Below are positions 25,161-35,047 of a DNA stretch of 64,000 nucleotides, one piece after another. The stretch spans positions 1 to 64,000 of the forward strand of contig JAUVUZ010000018.1 in NCBI GenBank assembly GCA_030604885.1, read 5' to 3'. The position numbers were made by a program, and so were the translations under genes. This DNA is from Alphaproteobacteria bacterium. Lineage in GTDB: Bacteria; Pseudomonadota; Alphaproteobacteria; Rhodospirillales; Rhodospirillaceae. The notes beneath the pieces are model-generated. The model saw only the letters and a list, made by a program, of their open reading frames with translations. It had not been told where the DNA came from and did not search any database. The first letter of the stretch is position 1, and each line of letters begins with the position of its first letter.

Positions 25161-26697
25161 TGCGGGACTCCCCGTCGAGGTGGAAGACGCCGCCCATCAG
25201 CATGCCGATCTGCTCGACGCTGGTGGCGCGGGCGGGCTGGGCGGGGGAGAGGCGGCCGTGGCTCATCACCGCGATGCGGTCGCAAATCGCGAACAGCTCG
25301 TCCAGATCCTGGGACACCACCAGCACCGCGGTGCCGCCCTCGGCGAGGGCGATGAGGTCGCGGTGGATCGCCGCCGCCGCGCCCGCGTCCACCCCCCAGG
25401 TGGGCTGGGCGACGATCAGGAGGCGCGGATTCTGCAAAATCTCGCGGCCGACGATGAACTTCTGCAAGTTGCCGCCGGAGAGGCTGCGCGCCGCCGCGCC
25501 CGGCCCGGTGGCGGCGACGTGGAAGGTGTCGATGACCTTTTCGGCGAAGCTGCGGGCGCGGGAAAAGCGGATCAGCCCGCGCTTCAGCATGCCGCCCGCC
25601 TTGTGGGCCGAGAGCAGGGCGTTGTCGGCCAACGACATGTCGGGCACCGCGCCGCGCCCCAGGCGTTCCTCGGGCACGAAGCCCATGCCGCGCTCGCGGC
25701 GGCGGCGCGGCCCCATCTGCCCCACCGCCTCGCCGTCGATGCGGATCGCCTCGGGCACCGCCACCAGGGTCTCGCCCGAAAGGGTGCCGAGCAGCTCCGC
25801 CTGGCCGTTGCCCGCCACCCCGGCGATGCCGAAAATCTCGCCCGCGCGCACGGTGAAGGAAATGTCGGCGAGCGGCGTGGCGAACGGCACCAGCGGCGCC
25901 AGCGACAGGCGGTCCACCACCAGGCGCGGCGCCCCCGTTTCCGCCGTGCCTTCCTCGCGCACCGGCGGCGCCAGGTCGGCGCCGATCATCAGCCGCGCCA
26001 GCGAGGCGGCGGTTTCCCGGCGCGGGTCGCAGCGCCCGGCGAGGCGGCCGCCGCGCAGCACCGTGGCGGCCTCGCACAGCACCCGGATCTCGGCGAGCTT
26101 GTGGGAAATGTAGAGGATGCTGCGGCCCTCGGCGATCAGGCGGCGCAGGGTTTCGAACAGCGCCTCGGCCTCCTGCGGCGTGAGCACCGAGGTCGGCTCG
26201 TCCATGATCAGGAGTTTGGGGTCCTGCAACAGGCAGCGGACGATCTCGACGCGCTGGCGCTCGCCCACCGAGAGATCGGCGACGCGGCGCTCCGGATCGA
26301 GGGCGAGGCCGTAGCGGGCGGAGACCTCGGCGACGCGCCGCCCCAGCTCGGGCAGCGGCGAGGGGTCGCCGGTGCCGAGGGCGACGTTCTCGGTCACCGT
26401 CATCGATTCGAACAGCGAGAAGTGCTGGAACACCATGCCGATGCCGAGCTTGCGCGCCGCCGCCGGGTTGTCGATCCGCACCGGCTCGCCCTCCCAGAGG
26501 ATCTCGCCCTCGTCGGCCTGGAGCACGCCGTAGACGATCTTGACCAGGGTCGACTTGCCCGCGCCGTTTTCGCCGAGCAGGGCGTGGCATTCGCCCGGCA
26601 TCACCGCGAGGTCGATGCCGTCGTTGGCGAGGCAGCCGGGGTATCGCTTGGTGATCCCCTTGAGCGCGAGGCGCGGGGGCGGAACGGGTACGCTCAC
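25147..26697 (-). CDS. ABC transporter ATP-binding protein with two ATPase domains (COG3845, BMP/nucleoside system)
   Basis: A 516-residue duplicated ATPase. The first domain has Walker A GENGAGKSTLVK, signature LSVGERQRVEI and Walker B LLIMDEPTS. The second has a degenerate P-loop GVAGNGQAELLG and signature LSGGNLQKFIVGRE, as is usual for this family. I chose a GTG start (26697) preceded by AAGGA, because it gives the usual short leader before LALKGITKRYPG. The ORF continues 55 codons upstream without family similarity. It is the first gene of the operon and powers import of a nucleoside-like ligand. Confidence 0.9.
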   Translation of the reverse strand: MSVPVPPPRLALKGITKRYPGCLANDGIDLAVMPGECHALLGENGAGKSTLVKIVYGVLQADEGEILWEGEPVRIDNPAAARKLGIGMVFQHFSLFESMTVTENVALGTGDPSPLPELGRRVAEVSARYGLALDPERRVADLSVGERQRVEIVRCLLQDPKLLIMDEPTSVLTPQEAEALFETLRRLIAEGRSILYISHKLAEIRVLCEAATVLRGGRLAGRCDPRRETAASLARLMIGADLAPPVREEGTAETGAPRLVVDRLSLAPLVPFATPLADISFTVRAGEIFGIAGVAGNGQAELLGTLSGETLVAVPEAIRIDGEAVGQMGPRRRRERGMGFVPEERLGRGAVPDMSLADNALLSAHKAGGMLKRGLIRFSRARSFAEKVIDTFHVAATGPGAAARSLSGGNLQKFIVGREILQNPRLLIVAQPTWGVDAGAAAAIHRDLIALAEGGTAVLVVSQDLDELFAICDRIAVMSHGRLSPAQPARATSVEQIGMLMGGVFHLDGESRNAEA

Positions 26698-26783
26698 GGG
26701 TGTCCTTTCCAGGGCCGGATTCGATTGCCGGGGCGCGCGCTTCGGCGGATGATGGGCCGTCGCCGCAGAGAGGGTATTACACC

Positions 26784-27503
26784 ATGCGCGTTCTGGTTTT
26801 CCAGCATATCGATGTCGAGCATCCGGGATCGTTCCGCGAGTTGATGGCGGCCGACGGCGCAACCTGGGATACGGTGGCCTGGGACAAGGGGCAAACCCCG
26901 CCGGAACCCGAGGGTTACGACCTTTTGATGGTGATGGGCGGGCCGATGGACGTGTGGGAGGAGGCGCGCCTCCCCTGGCTCGCCGACGAGAAGGCCTACA
27001 TCCGCCGCTGGGTGCGGGAGCTGGAGAAACCCTATCTCGGCCTGTGCCTCGGCCACCAGTTGCTGGCCTCCGCCCTCGGCGCGCCGGTGGGGCGGATGGC
27101 GGCGCCCGAGGTGGGCCTCACCGCCGTGACCGCCACGCCCGAAGCCGCCGCCGACCCGGTGATGGCGGCGCTGGCCGCGCCGATCGTCTGCCTGCAGTGG
27201 CACGGCGCCGAGGTCAAGGCGGTGCCCCCGGGCGGCGTGGCGCTGGCCGCCAACGCCGCCTGCCCGATCCAGGCGATGCGGGTGGGCGCCAAGGCCTACG
27301 GCTTCCAGTATCACGTGGAGGTGACGCCCGACACCGTGCCGGAGTGGAGCCGGGTGCCGGAATACGCCCGCTCCCTCGAGGCGGCGCTGGGGGCCGAGGG
27401 CGCCGCCGAGTTCGCCGCCGCCACCGAGGCGGCGCTGCCCGAGCTCACCGCCGGGGCGCGCGGCTTCTGGCGCGCCTACACCGCCGCCGTCGGCCTGCGC
27501 TGA
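26784..27503 (+). CDS. Type 1 glutamine amidotransferase (GMP synthase-like)
   Basis: A 239-residue stand-alone class I amidotransferase domain. It shows LLMVMGGPMDVWEE, the nucleophile elbow LGLCLGHQLLASALG (Cys near residue 87) and the catalytic His-Glu in GFQYHVEV. Stand-alone members of this family (COG0518) have diverse or unknown partners. Being divergent from a nucleoside-type ABC importer hints at purine metabolism, but that is inference. I chose the ATG at 26784 over an upstream ORF extension because the conserved MRVLVFQHID start begins there. The gene ends one base before a minus-strand terminator. Confidence 0.88.
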   Translation: MRVLVFQHIDVEHPGSFRELMAADGATWDTVAWDKGQTPPEPEGYDLLMVMGGPMDVWEEARLPWLADEKAYIRRWVRELEKPYLGLCLGHQLLASALGAPVGRMAAPEVGLTAVTATPEAAADPVMAALAAPIVCLQWHGAEVKAVPPGGVALAANAACPIQAMRVGAKAYGFQYHVEVTPDTVPEWSRVPEYARSLEAALGAEGAAEFAAATEAALPELTAGARGFWRAYTAAVGLR

Positions 27504-27538
27504 AAAAAACGGCGGCATCCCGGGGGAGCCGCCGTCAA
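27504..27538 (-). terminator. Rho-independent terminator of the cobalamin-riboswitch transcript
   Basis: On the minus strand ACGGCGGC and GCCGCCGT form an eight-pair stem around a nine-to-ten base loop, followed by seven T (27504-27510). It faces transcripts coming from the riboswitch at 27815-27990. A second perfect ten-pair stem, GGGAACCGGC/GCCGGTTCCC (27553-27582), lies just before it on that strand. Confidence 0.8.
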
Positions 27539-27814
27539 GTCGTTGCGGGATCGGGAACCGGCGGCCGAACATGCCGGTTCCCTCCCGGCCTTCTACGATC
27601 GGGGGAAACTGCCGCCGCGGTCGCCCGCGACGGAGACGTCATACACACCGGTTGCGCGGCGCGCGCGGAACGCACGCCGACAACCCTGCGGAAATCGCCG
27701 AAACGGGGGAATCTCAATGCGTCGCATCGGGACTTTCCGCACTCGTGACCACCACTACCGAAGCGTCACAAACGGAATCCCGCGCCATGGGCAACTCCCG
27801 ACCCACGGACATGA

Positions 27815-27990
27815 CGCATGCGACGGCAGGTCTCCTGGCTTGCGGGTCATCGCCACCGATCCTCCTTCCCAGGGGTCAATCCCCCAGTGGATCGCGGATC
27901 GGGACTCGCCGCTGACAGTTGCGGGTACAGCGCCGGATTCGCACCGGCTTCCCTTTTCAGCCCCCTGAACCTGGGGGACCGTCGCATAAC
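27815..27990 (-). ncRNA. Cobalamin (adenosylcobalamin-type) riboswitch with no recognisable downstream gene
   Basis: Read on the minus strand the conserved elements appear in order. They are P1 5' strand ATGCGACGG, GGGAAGCCGGTGCGAATCCGG, CTGTACCCGCAACTGT, a CCACTGG element, and the B12 box AAGCCAGGAGACCTGCC followed by the P1 3' strand CCGTCGCAT. The aptamer is complete. Downstream to the terminator at 27504 there is no known B12-regulated gene (btuB, cbtAB, cob or metE type), only unconvincing ORFs of up to 60 codons. An ATGCGACG copy near 27719-27726 can compete for the P1 3' strand. It may control a small RNA or an unrecognised peptide. Confidence 0.93.
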
Positions 27991-27996
27991 GGGGGG

Positions 27997-28025
27997 AGTT
28001 TCGCCCGCGCGCCGGAGCGAGTCAA
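27997..28025 (-). promoter_or_regulatory. Candidate promoter of the cobalamin riboswitch transcript
   Basis: On the minus strand TTGACT (28025-28020), a 17-base spacer, then GAAACT (28002-27997). The -35 is good and the -10 weak. Position and spacing place the start a few bases before the riboswitch P1 helix. The remaining bases from 28026 to 28252 show no gene on either strand. They hold only the approach to the next gene's ribosome site. Confidence 0.4.
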
Positions 28026-28252
28026 GCCGCGTTTTTTGCGAATACCCCATCGACGCTCTCTGCAATTTGCGAACCGGAATGCGGATTTTTCGCTTGCCGC
28101 TCCGCCCCCTTGCCCGGCCGGGCCGATCCGGGCGCGCGCCATTCTCTTTCTTCTTCAAACGCTTATGACCCTTCCGGAGAAATCCCCGAAGACCGGCACG
28201 GGCTTTGCGACGTTCCCTTCGACAAAACCCACGCCGAGGAAAGGACATCTCC

Positions 28253-28723
28253 ATGGCCCACCCGCTCCGCAACCGCATCGCCGAAGTCGCCGCCCTCCTC
28301 GACGACGTTTCCGTCCACGCCGCCGACGCCGCCGACGCCGCCCACCGCAACGCCGCCGCCAACGCCCGCATCGGCAGCGCCACCCACGCCCTCAACTCGG
28401 GCAGCGCGCGCATCGCCAACGCCCTGGCGCGGATGGCCGAAAGCGCGGCCCAGTTGCGCGCCGCCGAGGCCCGCCTGGAGTTCCAGAGCGCCCGCCTCAA
28501 GCGGTCGAGCCGCAACATCCGCGAGGGCGTGGAGCGCCTCGGCGCGGCGGGCGAGATGCTCAACCGGCGCGCCCGCGAGGCCCGCGCGGTGGCCGAAACC
28601 GCCGACCGCACCGCCACCCTGATCGTCGCCATCGAGGCCGCCGCGGCGCGGGGCGACTCCTTCGACCATCTGGTGACCCAGGGCCGCGCCATCGCCTCGG
28701 CGGCGCTGCGCCGCCCCAACTGA
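28253..28723 (+). CDS. Alanine-rich coiled-coil protein of unknown function, next to a chemoreceptor
   Basis: A 156-residue soluble protein, with no signal peptide or membrane span. The ATG at 28253 follows GAGGAAAGGA. Upstream ORF codons are not conserved-looking. Nearly the whole length is heptad-like Ala/Arg/Leu helix, with segments such as [36 protein letters not shown], and a basic [16 protein letters not shown]. The pattern resembles the cytoplasmic helices of a chemoreceptor but lacks the receptor tip sequence. It sits 41 bases upstream of the receptor gene, so it could modulate receptor arrays or the methyl-accepting signalling helix. I do not recognise the family. Confidence 0.65.
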   Translation: MAHPLRNRIAEVAALLDDVSVHAADAADAAHRNAAANARIGSATHALNSGSARIANALARMAESAAQLRAAEARLEFQSARLKRSSRNIREGVERLGAAGEMLNRRAREARAVAETADRTATLIVAIEAAAARGDSFDHLVTQGRAIASAALRRPN

Positions 28724-28764
28724 CCCGCCGCCGGAGCGACCCGAACCGGACGAGGAGAGAGACG

Positions 28765-30459
28765 ATGAACCTGAAGCGCACCTTCGACGACCTGCCGATC
28801 GCCCGCAAGCTGGCCCTGATCCTGGTGGTGAGCTGCCTCGGCCTCGCCGCCACCGTGGCCCAGAACGTCTGGGACTACCGCCGCACCCTGATCGCCGAGC
28901 GCAAGACCGAACTCACCGGACTGGTGGAGGTGGCGCTGGCGTCGATCGCCAACAACGCCGCGCTCGCCGCCTCCGGCCGGTTCTCCGAGGCGGAGGCCCG
29001 CGCCGAGGCGCTGGCCGACGTGGCGGCGCTGCGCTACGGCGTCGACGGCTACTTCTGGATTCAAGACAAGTCGGCGCGGATGGTGATGCACCCGATCAAC
29101 CCCAAGCTCGACGGCACCGACGTCTCGGGCTTCGCCGACCCCACCGGCAAGCGCATCTTCGTCGCCTTCGCCCAGGCGGTGGACACGCCCGCGCGCGCGG
29201 GCTTCGTCGACTACCTCTGGCCGATCCCCGGGCGCGACCAGCCGGTGCCCAAGCTTTCCTACGTCGCCGCCTCGCCCCACTGGGACCTGATCGTCGGCAC
29301 CGGCGTCTACATCGACCGTATCGACGCGATGGTGCTGGAAAAGGCGATCGAGGTGGGCGGCATCGGCCTCGCGGCGCTGGCGGCGCTGGCGGCGGCGACG
29401 CTGTGGATCGCGCGCGGCGTCAGCGCGCCGGTCAACGCCCTCACCCGCACCACCGCCGCCCTCGCCGAGGGCAACCTGGAGACCGAGGTGGCCGCCACCG
29501 GGCGCCGCGACGAAGTGGGCGCGATGGCCCGCGCCCTCGAGGTGTTCAAGACCCGCCTGATCGAGGCCAAGGTCCGCGACGCCGCCGCCCGGGCGGAGAT
29601 CGACGCCGCCCGCAGCCGCACCCTGCACGAGCTGGCCGACAGCCTGGAGCGCGAGGTGCTGGGGATCGTCGAGGGCGTCGGCAACTCGGCGGAGGCGATG
29701 CGCGCCTCGGCCACCGCCATGAGCGCCTCGGCGGACGCCGCCTCGGAGCAGACCGCGGTGGTGGCGAGCGCCGCCGCCCAGGCCTCGGGCAACGTGCAGA
29801 ACGTCGCCGCCGCCTCGGAGCAGCTCTATGCCGCGATCGCCGAGATCTCCCGCCAGGTGACGCAGTCGTCGGAGGCGGCGCGGCGCGCCAGCCGCCGCGC
29901 GGAGGAAACCGTGGGCAAGGTGCGCGCGCTGGACGCCGCCGCGGCGCAGATCGGCGAGGTGGTCACCCTCATCACCGACATCGCCAGCCGCACCAACCTG
30001 CTCGCCTTGAACGCCACCATCGAGGCGGCGCGCGCGGGCGAGGCGGGCAAGGGCTTCGCGGTGGTCGCGGGCGAGGTCAAGACCCTCGCCAACCAGACCG
30101 CCCGCGCCACCGACCAGATCGGCGATCAGATCGCCAAGGTGCAGAAGGAGACCGAAAGCGCGGTCGCCGCCATCGGCGCCATCGACCGCGAAATCCGCGA
30201 TCTCGACGGCATCGCCGCCACCATCGCCGCCTCGATCGAGGAGCAGGGCGCGGCCACCGCGGAAATCGCCCGCAACGTTCAGGAAGCCTCGACCGGTACC
30301 GACGACGTCACCCGCAGCATCGCCACCGTCACCGAGGCGGCGCGCGGCAACGGCGCCTCGGCCCGCGACGTGCTCGCCGCGTCGCAGGACATGGCGCGCC
30401 GCGCCGAGCAGCTGCGCGCCATCGTCGAGGGCTTCCTGCGCAAGGTGCGCGCCGCCTGA
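28765..30459 (+). CDS. Methyl-accepting chemotaxis protein with periplasmic Cache domain
   Basis: A 564-residue membrane receptor. The first membrane helix lies at about 15-33. A periplasmic single-Cache (sCache_2) domain contains [20 protein letters not shown] and [19 protein letters not shown]. The second membrane helix is at about 192-212. A HAMP domain follows ([17 protein letters not shown]), then a long signalling helical hairpin whose tip is [20 protein letters not shown]. sCache_2 domains bind small carboxylates or similar ligands. The tip binds CheA/CheW. No che genes lie nearby. It is probably co-transcribed with the coiled-coil gene upstream, with a GAGGAGAGAG ribosome site. Confidence 0.93.
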   Translation: MNLKRTFDDLPIARKLALILVVSCLGLAATVAQNVWDYRRTLIAERKTELTGLVEVALASIANNAALAASGRFSEAEARAEALADVAALRYGVDGYFWIQDKSARMVMHPINPKLDGTDVSGFADPTGKRIFVAFAQAVDTPARAGFVDYLWPIPGRDQPVPKLSYVAASPHWDLIVGTGVYIDRIDAMVLEKAIEVGGIGLAALAALAAATLWIARGVSAPVNALTRTTAALAEGNLETEVAATGRRDEVGAMARALEVFKTRLIEAKVRDAAARAEIDAARSRTLHELADSLEREVLGIVEGVGNSAEAMRASATAMSASADAASEQTAVVASAAAQASGNVQNVAAASEQLYAAIAEISRQVTQSSEAARRASRRAEETVGKVRALDAAAAQIGEVVTLITDIASRTNLLALNATIEAARAGEAGKGFAVVAGEVKTLANQTARATDQIGDQIAKVQKETESAVAAIGAIDREIRDLDGIAATIAASIEEQGAATAEIARNVQEASTGTDDVTRSIATVTEAARGNGASARDVLAASQDMARRAEQLRAIVEGFLRKVRAA

Positions 30460-30488
30460 GGCGCCCCCTCCTCCTCGTGCCAACGGTA

Positions 30489-30514
30489 CGGACGGCGGCC
30501 CCGGCTGCCGTCCG
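30489..30514. terminator. Stem-loop between the chemoreceptor and Crp-like genes
   Basis: CGGACGGC and GCCGTCCG form an eight-pair stem with a ten-base loop between two convergent genes. There is GGTGCGTTTC after it on the plus strand, so it is a weak intrinsic stop at best. It probably serves both sides. Confidence 0.45.
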
Positions 30515-30522
30515 GGTGCGTT

Positions 30523-31221
30523 TCAGGCGTCCTTGTCGAGCAGGGCTTCCAGCGCCGCCACGTCGGTGACCGTCACGCGGCTGCGCCGCAGGTCGATCCA
30601 GCCCGCCTGCGCCCATGCCTGAAGCTGCTTGTTCACGCTTTCCCGCGTCGTCGCCATCATGTGCGCCAGCTCCTGCTGGGAGAGGCGGAGGCCGATCTCG
30701 ATGCCGCCCGCCACCGGCTGGCCGTAGGTGCCCACCAGCCGCAGCAGGTGCTTGGCGAGCCGCAGTTCGAGCGGCAGGAAGGCCGCGTCCTCGACCATTT
30801 CCGAGGCCACCCGCACGCGCTGGCACAGCAGGCGGATGATGTGCATGGCGAGCCGCCCCTCGCTCTCCACCAGCGGCATGAAGTCGCGGCGGTGGATCAC
30901 CAGCAGCTCCGAGGGCGCCATCGCCATCGCGTCGGCGGTGCGCGGCAGTTCGTCCAGCAGCGCGATCTCGCCGAAGAACTGCCCCTCCTTGAACAGGTTG
31001 AGGGTCACCTCCTTGCCCTCGGGCGAGGTGGTGTGCACCTTCACCCGGCCCGACAGCACGCCGAACAGCCGGTCGCCCGGGTCGCCCTTCTGGAACAGGG
31101 TCTCGCCGCGCGCCAGCCGCCGCGTCACCGCCACCGCCAGCACCCGTGCGAGGATCGCCGAATCCAGGCCCGCGAACAGCGGGCTGTTCTGCAGGAACTC
31201 CTGCCGCGAATCCACCTTCAT
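30523..31221 (-). CDS. Crp/Fnr family transcriptional regulator
   Basis: A 232-residue regulator. The N-terminal cyclic-nucleotide-binding fold is seen in GETLFQKGDPGDRLFGVLSG and the phosphate-cassette region FFGEIALLDELPRTADAMA. That cassette has the E and R that bind cyclic nucleotide in CRP, so cAMP-type binding is possible. The C-terminal winged helix has LSQQELAHMMATTRESVNKQ (about 180-199). No N-terminal Fe-S cysteines are present, so it is not an FNR oxygen sensor. It lies downstream of ubiD-pmbA on the same strand, 58 bases after pmbA. Targets are unknown. Confidence 0.88.
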   Translation of the reverse strand: MKVDSRQEFLQNSPLFAGLDSAILARVLAVAVTRRLARGETLFQKGDPGDRLFGVLSGRVKVHTTSPEGKEVTLNLFKEGQFFGEIALLDELPRTADAMAMAPSELLVIHRRDFMPLVESEGRLAMHIIRLLCQRVRVASEMVEDAAFLPLELRLAKHLLRLVGTYGQPVAGGIEIGLRLSQQELAHMMATTRESVNKQLQAWAQAGWIDLRRSRVTVTDVAALEALLDKDA

Positions 31222-31278
31222 GCCCCTCGTCTCCCCCGGGCGCGCGGCATCCCCTCCGCGCGGCCGTTCCCTGGGAGC

Positions 31279-32616
31279 CTAGCTCCCGGCCAACGCCATG
31301 GCGTCGATGCGCACCGTCGGCGCGTCGATGCCGTATTTATACGCGAGATCGTTCGCAACGATCAGGCGCGCGAACATCTCCTTGAGGTTGCCCGCGATCG
31401 TCACCTCGCTCACCGGCCCGGCGAGCGCGCCGTCGACGATGCGGAAGCCCGCGGCGCCGCGCGAATAGTCGCCGGTGACGCCGTTGACGCCGGAGCCGAT
31501 CATCTCGGTGACGTAGAGGCCGTCCTTGATGTCGGCCATCAGCGCGGCGGGCGAGGCGGTGCCCGGCCGCAGCGCCACGTTGGACGCCGAGGGCGAGGGC
31601 GCCGAACCGACGCCGCGCCCGGCGTGCCCGGTGGGCGCGAGGCCGAGCTGGCGCGCCGCGCGCAGGTCCAGCAGCCAGCCGGTGAGGCGGCCGTCGTCGG
31701 CCAGCTTGCGCTCGCGCGTGGCGAGGCCCTCGGCGTCGCACGGGCGCGAGCGCAGGCCGCGCTTGAGATGCGGCGTCTCGACGATGCTCACCCCCGGCGC
31801 GAACACCGGCCGGTCGAGGAATTCGGCGAGGAAGCTGGTGCCGCGCGCCACCGAGGCGCCGTTGATGGCGCCGAGGAAGTGGGCGAGCAGCGAGCGCGAC
31901 ACCCGCGGGTCGAACACCACCGGCAGGGTGGCGGACTTGAGCTTGGCGGCGCCGACGCGCGCCACCGCGCGGCGCCCCGCCTCGGCCCCCAGGGCCTCGG
32001 GCGACGGCAGGTCGGCGCGGTAGACCGCCACCGCGGACTCGTAATCCCGCTCCAGGCCGTCCGCGCCGCCCGCCAGCACCGAGGCGGAGAGCGCCGAATG
32101 GCTGCTGGCGTAGGCGCGGGCGAAGCCGTTGGTGGCGGCGAGCGCGATCTTCGAGCGCGCGAACGACGCCTCGCCGCCCTCCGAGTTGACCACCCCGGGC
32201 ACCGCCAGGGCCGCCTCCTCGGCGCGGCGGGCGGCGGCGATCAGGTCGTCCTCGGCCGGGTCGTCGGGGTCGCAGAGGTCGCAATCGGGCAGTTCGCCCG
32301 CGAACAGCTGTTCCGGGTCCGCCAGCCCGGCGAACCGGTCCTCGGGCATCACCCGCGCCATCGCCACCGCGCGCTCGGCGAGCGCCTCGAGGGAGGCCTT
32401 GGAAAGGTCGGAGGTGGAGACCATCGCCGCCCGCCGCCCCACGAACACCCTGAGGCCCAGCTCCGCGCCCTCGGAGCGCTCGAGCTTTTCGAGCGCGCCC
32501 TTGCGCACCGCGATCGACACCGCGTCGCCGTCGGCGACCGCGCCGTCGGCCGCGTCCGCCCCCTTGGCGCGGGCGAGACGAAGCACTTCGGTGAGGCGGT
32601 CGAGGGCGTCGGTCAT
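31279..32616 (-). CDS. pmbA: TldD/PmbA family metalloprotease subunit (PmbA/TldE)
   Basis: A 445-residue protein of the TldD/TldE family. TldE partners TldD in a heterodimeric metallopeptidase that trims unfolded or modified peptides. It carries no HExxH of its own, as expected for TldE. Recognisable parts are [57 protein letters not shown], and the C-terminal [18 protein letters not shown] with [12 protein letters not shown]. Its partner TldD is encoded separately at 40.6 kb. It is coupled to ubiD by a four-base overlap (ATGA). Confidence 0.9.
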   Translation of the reverse strand: MTDALDRLTEVLRLARAKGADAADGAVADGDAVSIAVRKGALEKLERSEGAELGLRVFVGRRAAMVSTSDLSKASLEALAERAVAMARVMPEDRFAGLADPEQLFAGELPDCDLCDPDDPAEDDLIAAARRAEEAALAVPGVVNSEGGEASFARSKIALAATNGFARAYASSHSALSASVLAGGADGLERDYESAVAVYRADLPSPEALGAEAGRRAVARVGAAKLKSATLPVVFDPRVSRSLLAHFLGAINGASVARGTSFLAEFLDRPVFAPGVSIVETPHLKRGLRSRPCDAEGLATRERKLADDGRLTGWLLDLRAARQLGLAPTGHAGRGVGSAPSPSASNVALRPGTASPAALMADIKDGLYVTEMIGSGVNGVTGDYSRGAAGFRIVDGALAGPVSEVTIAGNLKEMFARLIVANDLAYKYGIDAPTVRIDAMALAGS

Positions 32617-34136
32617 GATTCCTCCGTGGTTTTCCAGATCGGCCGGCCCGAACCCGGCAGGCGGTAGTCGGCCCACTTGGCGGACACCCGCGCGACCACC
32701 TCCGGGTCCATGGCGAGCACCCGGCCCCATTCGCGCTTCACCTCCGGCGGCCACTTGTTGGTGGCGTCCAGGCCCATCTTGCCGCCGAGGCCGGATTCGG
32801 GAGAGGCGAAATCGAGATAGTCGATCGGCGTGTTCTCCACCAGCAGGGTGTCGCGCACCGGGTCCATGCGGGTGGAGACCGCCCACATCACGTCCTTCCA
32901 GTCGCGCACGTCGATGTCGTCGTCCACCACGATCACGAACTTGGTGTAGAGGAACTGGCGCAGGAACGACCACACCCCCATCATCACCCGCTTGGCGTGG
33001 CCCGGGTAACCCTTCTTCATCGACACCACCGCGATGCGGTAGGAGCACCCCTCCGGCGGCAGCCAGAAATCGACGATCTCGGGGAACTGCTGGATCAGCA
33101 GCGGCACGAACACCTCGTTCAGCGCCTCGCCCAGCACCGAGGGTTCGTCGGGCGGGCGGCCGGTGAAGGTGGAGAGGTAGATCGGGTCCTTGCGCCGGGT
33201 GATGGCGGAAATCCGGAACACCGGGAAGCGCTCGACGCCGTTGTAGTAGCCGGTGTGGTCGCCATACGGCCCCTCGTCGCCCAGCTCGTCCAGCATCACG
33301 TGGCCCTCGAGCACGATCTCGGCCTCGGCGGGCACCTTGAGCGGCACCGTCTTGCACGCCACCAGTTCCACCGGCTTGCCGCGCAACAGCCCGGCGAACT
33401 GGTATTCGGACAGGCTCTCGGGCACCGGCGTGACCGCCGCGACGATGGTCGCCGGGTCCGCCCCCAGCACCACCGCCACCGGCATCGGCTCGGGCCTGCC
33501 GCTCTCCTTCCAGCGGCGGAAGTGCTGCGCGCCGCCGCGGTGCTTGAGCCAGCGCATCAGGGTGGTGTCCTTGCCGGTCACCTGCATGCGGTAGATGCCG
33601 AGGTTGAAGACGTCGCGCTTGTCCTTCGGCCCCAGGGTCACCACCAGCGGCCAGGTGATCAGCGGCGCCGGTTCGCCGGGCCAGCAGGTCTGGATCGGCA
33701 GCTGCGACAGGTCGATGTCGTCGCCGGTCAGCACCACTTCCTGGCACGGCGCGCGGGAGACCTCCTTGGGCTTCATCGCGAACACCGTCTTCGCCAGCGG
33801 CAGCATCGCCATCGCCTCGCGCAGGCCGCCGGGCGGCTCCGGCTGCTTGAGGAAGGCGAGGGTCTCGCCCACCTCGCGCAGCTCGGAGGGCTTGCGCCCC
33901 ATCGCCATGGCGACGCGGTCGACGGTGCCGAACAGGTTCACCAGCACCGGCACGCCGTAGGGGGTGCCGTCGGCCCGCACCGGATTTTCGAACAGCACCG
34001 CCGGGCCGCCCTCGGCCAGCAGGCGGGTCTGGATTTCGGTGATTTCGAGATCGGGCGAGACCGGCGCGGCCACCCGCGCGAGCTTGCCCTCGGCCTCCAG
34101 ACGGCGGATGAAATCCCTGAGCGATGCGAACGGCAT
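32613..34136 (-). CDS. ubiD: UbiD family decarboxylase (3-octaprenyl-4-hydroxybenzoate decarboxylase)
   Basis: A 507-residue prenylated-FMN-dependent decarboxylase of ubiquinone synthesis. Family features are [17 protein letters not shown] at the start, [41 protein letters not shown], and the E/D/E active-site region around [22 protein letters not shown]. Length is typical (~490-510). With ubiA at 37 kb this window supplies two of the ubiquinone ring steps. The required flavin prenyltransferase UbiX is not in the window. The pmbA gene overlaps its stop. Confidence 0.92.
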   Translation of the reverse strand: MPFASLRDFIRRLEAEGKLARVAAPVSPDLEITEIQTRLLAEGGPAVLFENPVRADGTPYGVPVLVNLFGTVDRVAMAMGRKPSELREVGETLAFLKQPEPPGGLREAMAMLPLAKTVFAMKPKEVSRAPCQEVVLTGDDIDLSQLPIQTCWPGEPAPLITWPLVVTLGPKDKRDVFNLGIYRMQVTGKDTTLMRWLKHRGGAQHFRRWKESGRPEPMPVAVVLGADPATIVAAVTPVPESLSEYQFAGLLRGKPVELVACKTVPLKVPAEAEIVLEGHVMLDELGDEGPYGDHTGYYNGVERFPVFRISAITRRKDPIYLSTFTGRPPDEPSVLGEALNEVFVPLLIQQFPEIVDFWLPPEGCSYRIAVVSMKKGYPGHAKRVMMGVWSFLRQFLYTKFVIVVDDDIDVRDWKDVMWAVSTRMDPVRDTLLVENTPIDYLDFASPESGLGGKMGLDATNKWPPEVKREWGRVLAMDPEVVARVSAKWADYRLPGSGRPIWKTTEES

Positions 34137-34294
34137 GAAGCGTGTCCTCGGCTTGCGGCGGAGGGACCCGCCCCGACCCCAGAAGGGAGGTTTACCGCCC
34201 CGCCGTCAAGCCTCGCGGGGCGGGGAAAACCGATGGCGCGGACGCGCCGAACGTGATGAGATGAACCCTCCGCCCAACCACCCCGGGTGCCGAA

Positions 34295-35047
34295 GTGACC
34301 GACGCATGCGGGCGGCGTTGCGCCCAGTCCCTGGATTTCCCCATCGTCATGGCGTTCCAGCCGATCGTCGACGCGGAGCGGCGGCGCATCCACGGCCACG
34401 AGGCGCTGGTACGGGGGGCGAACGGCGCCTCCGCCGCCGAGGTTCTCGCCGGCGTCACCGAGGACACCCTCTACGCCTTCGACCAGGCCTGCCGCGTCGC
34501 CGCGATCCGCAGCGCGGTGGCCCTCGGCCTCGACACCCGGCTGTCGATCAACTTCCTCCCCCAGGCGATCTACAGCCCCGAGGCCTGCCTGCGCCTGACC
34601 CTCAAGGCGGCGCGGGAGGCGGGGCTGCCGCTCGACCGCATCACCTTCGAGTTCACCGAAAACCAGCGGGTGGTGGACCACGACCGCCTGCGCGAGATCG
34701 TCGAGACCTATCGCCACCACGGCTTCCGCACCGCACTCGACGATTTCGGCGCGGGCTACGCCGGACTGTCGATGCTCGCCCAGTTCCGCCCCGACACGCT
34801 CAAGCTCGACCGCGCGCTGGTCGACGGCGTCGACGCCTCGCCCGCGCGGCAGGCGATCGTCGAGGGCGTGATGCTGACGGCGGCGCGCCTCGGCCTCGAC
34901 GTGGTGGCGGAAGGGGTGGAGCGGGCGGAGGAGTTCCGCGTCCTGCGGAGCCTGGGGGTGCGGCTGTTCCAGGGATTCCTGTTCGCGCGGCCGCAGCTCG
35001 GCCGCCTGGTGGGCGACGCCGAGATCGTCTGGCCGGACGAAGCCTAG
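34295..35047 (+). CDS. EAL-domain cyclic-di-GMP phosphodiesterase
   Basis: A 250-residue, single-domain EAL protein. All the catalytic positions I can identify appear present: the Glu of EALVRG (about residue 36), the Asn of SINFLP, Glu in FEFTEN, the Asp pair in DDFGAGYAG (about 148), Lys in TLKLDRALV, Glu in VAEGVE and Gln in LFQGFLFA. It is therefore probably an active c-di-GMP hydrolase. There is no sensory domain, signal peptide or membrane span. It resembles short EAL proteins such as those partnered with BLUF domains. The start is GTG with poor ribosome site support. The gene is divergent from ubiD. Confidence 0.88.
   Translation: MTDACGRRCAQSLDFPIVMAFQPIVDAERRRIHGHEALVRGANGASAAEVLAGVTEDTLYAFDQACRVAAIRSAVALGLDTRLSINFLPQAIYSPEACLRLTLKAAREAGLPLDRITFEFTENQRVVDHDRLREIVETYRHHGFRTALDDFGAGYAGLSMLAQFRPDTLKLDRALVDGVDASPARQAIVEGVMLTAARLGLDVVAEGVERAEEFRVLRSLGVRLFQGFLFARPQLGRLVGDAEIVWPDEA

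Noticed and set aside
27535-27717. 60-codon ORF downstream of the cobalamin riboswitch as its target gene
   Set aside because: Arg/Pro/Ala-rich, no ribosome site, no resemblance to CbtB or other B12-related proteins; kept only as part of the orphan-transcript finding.
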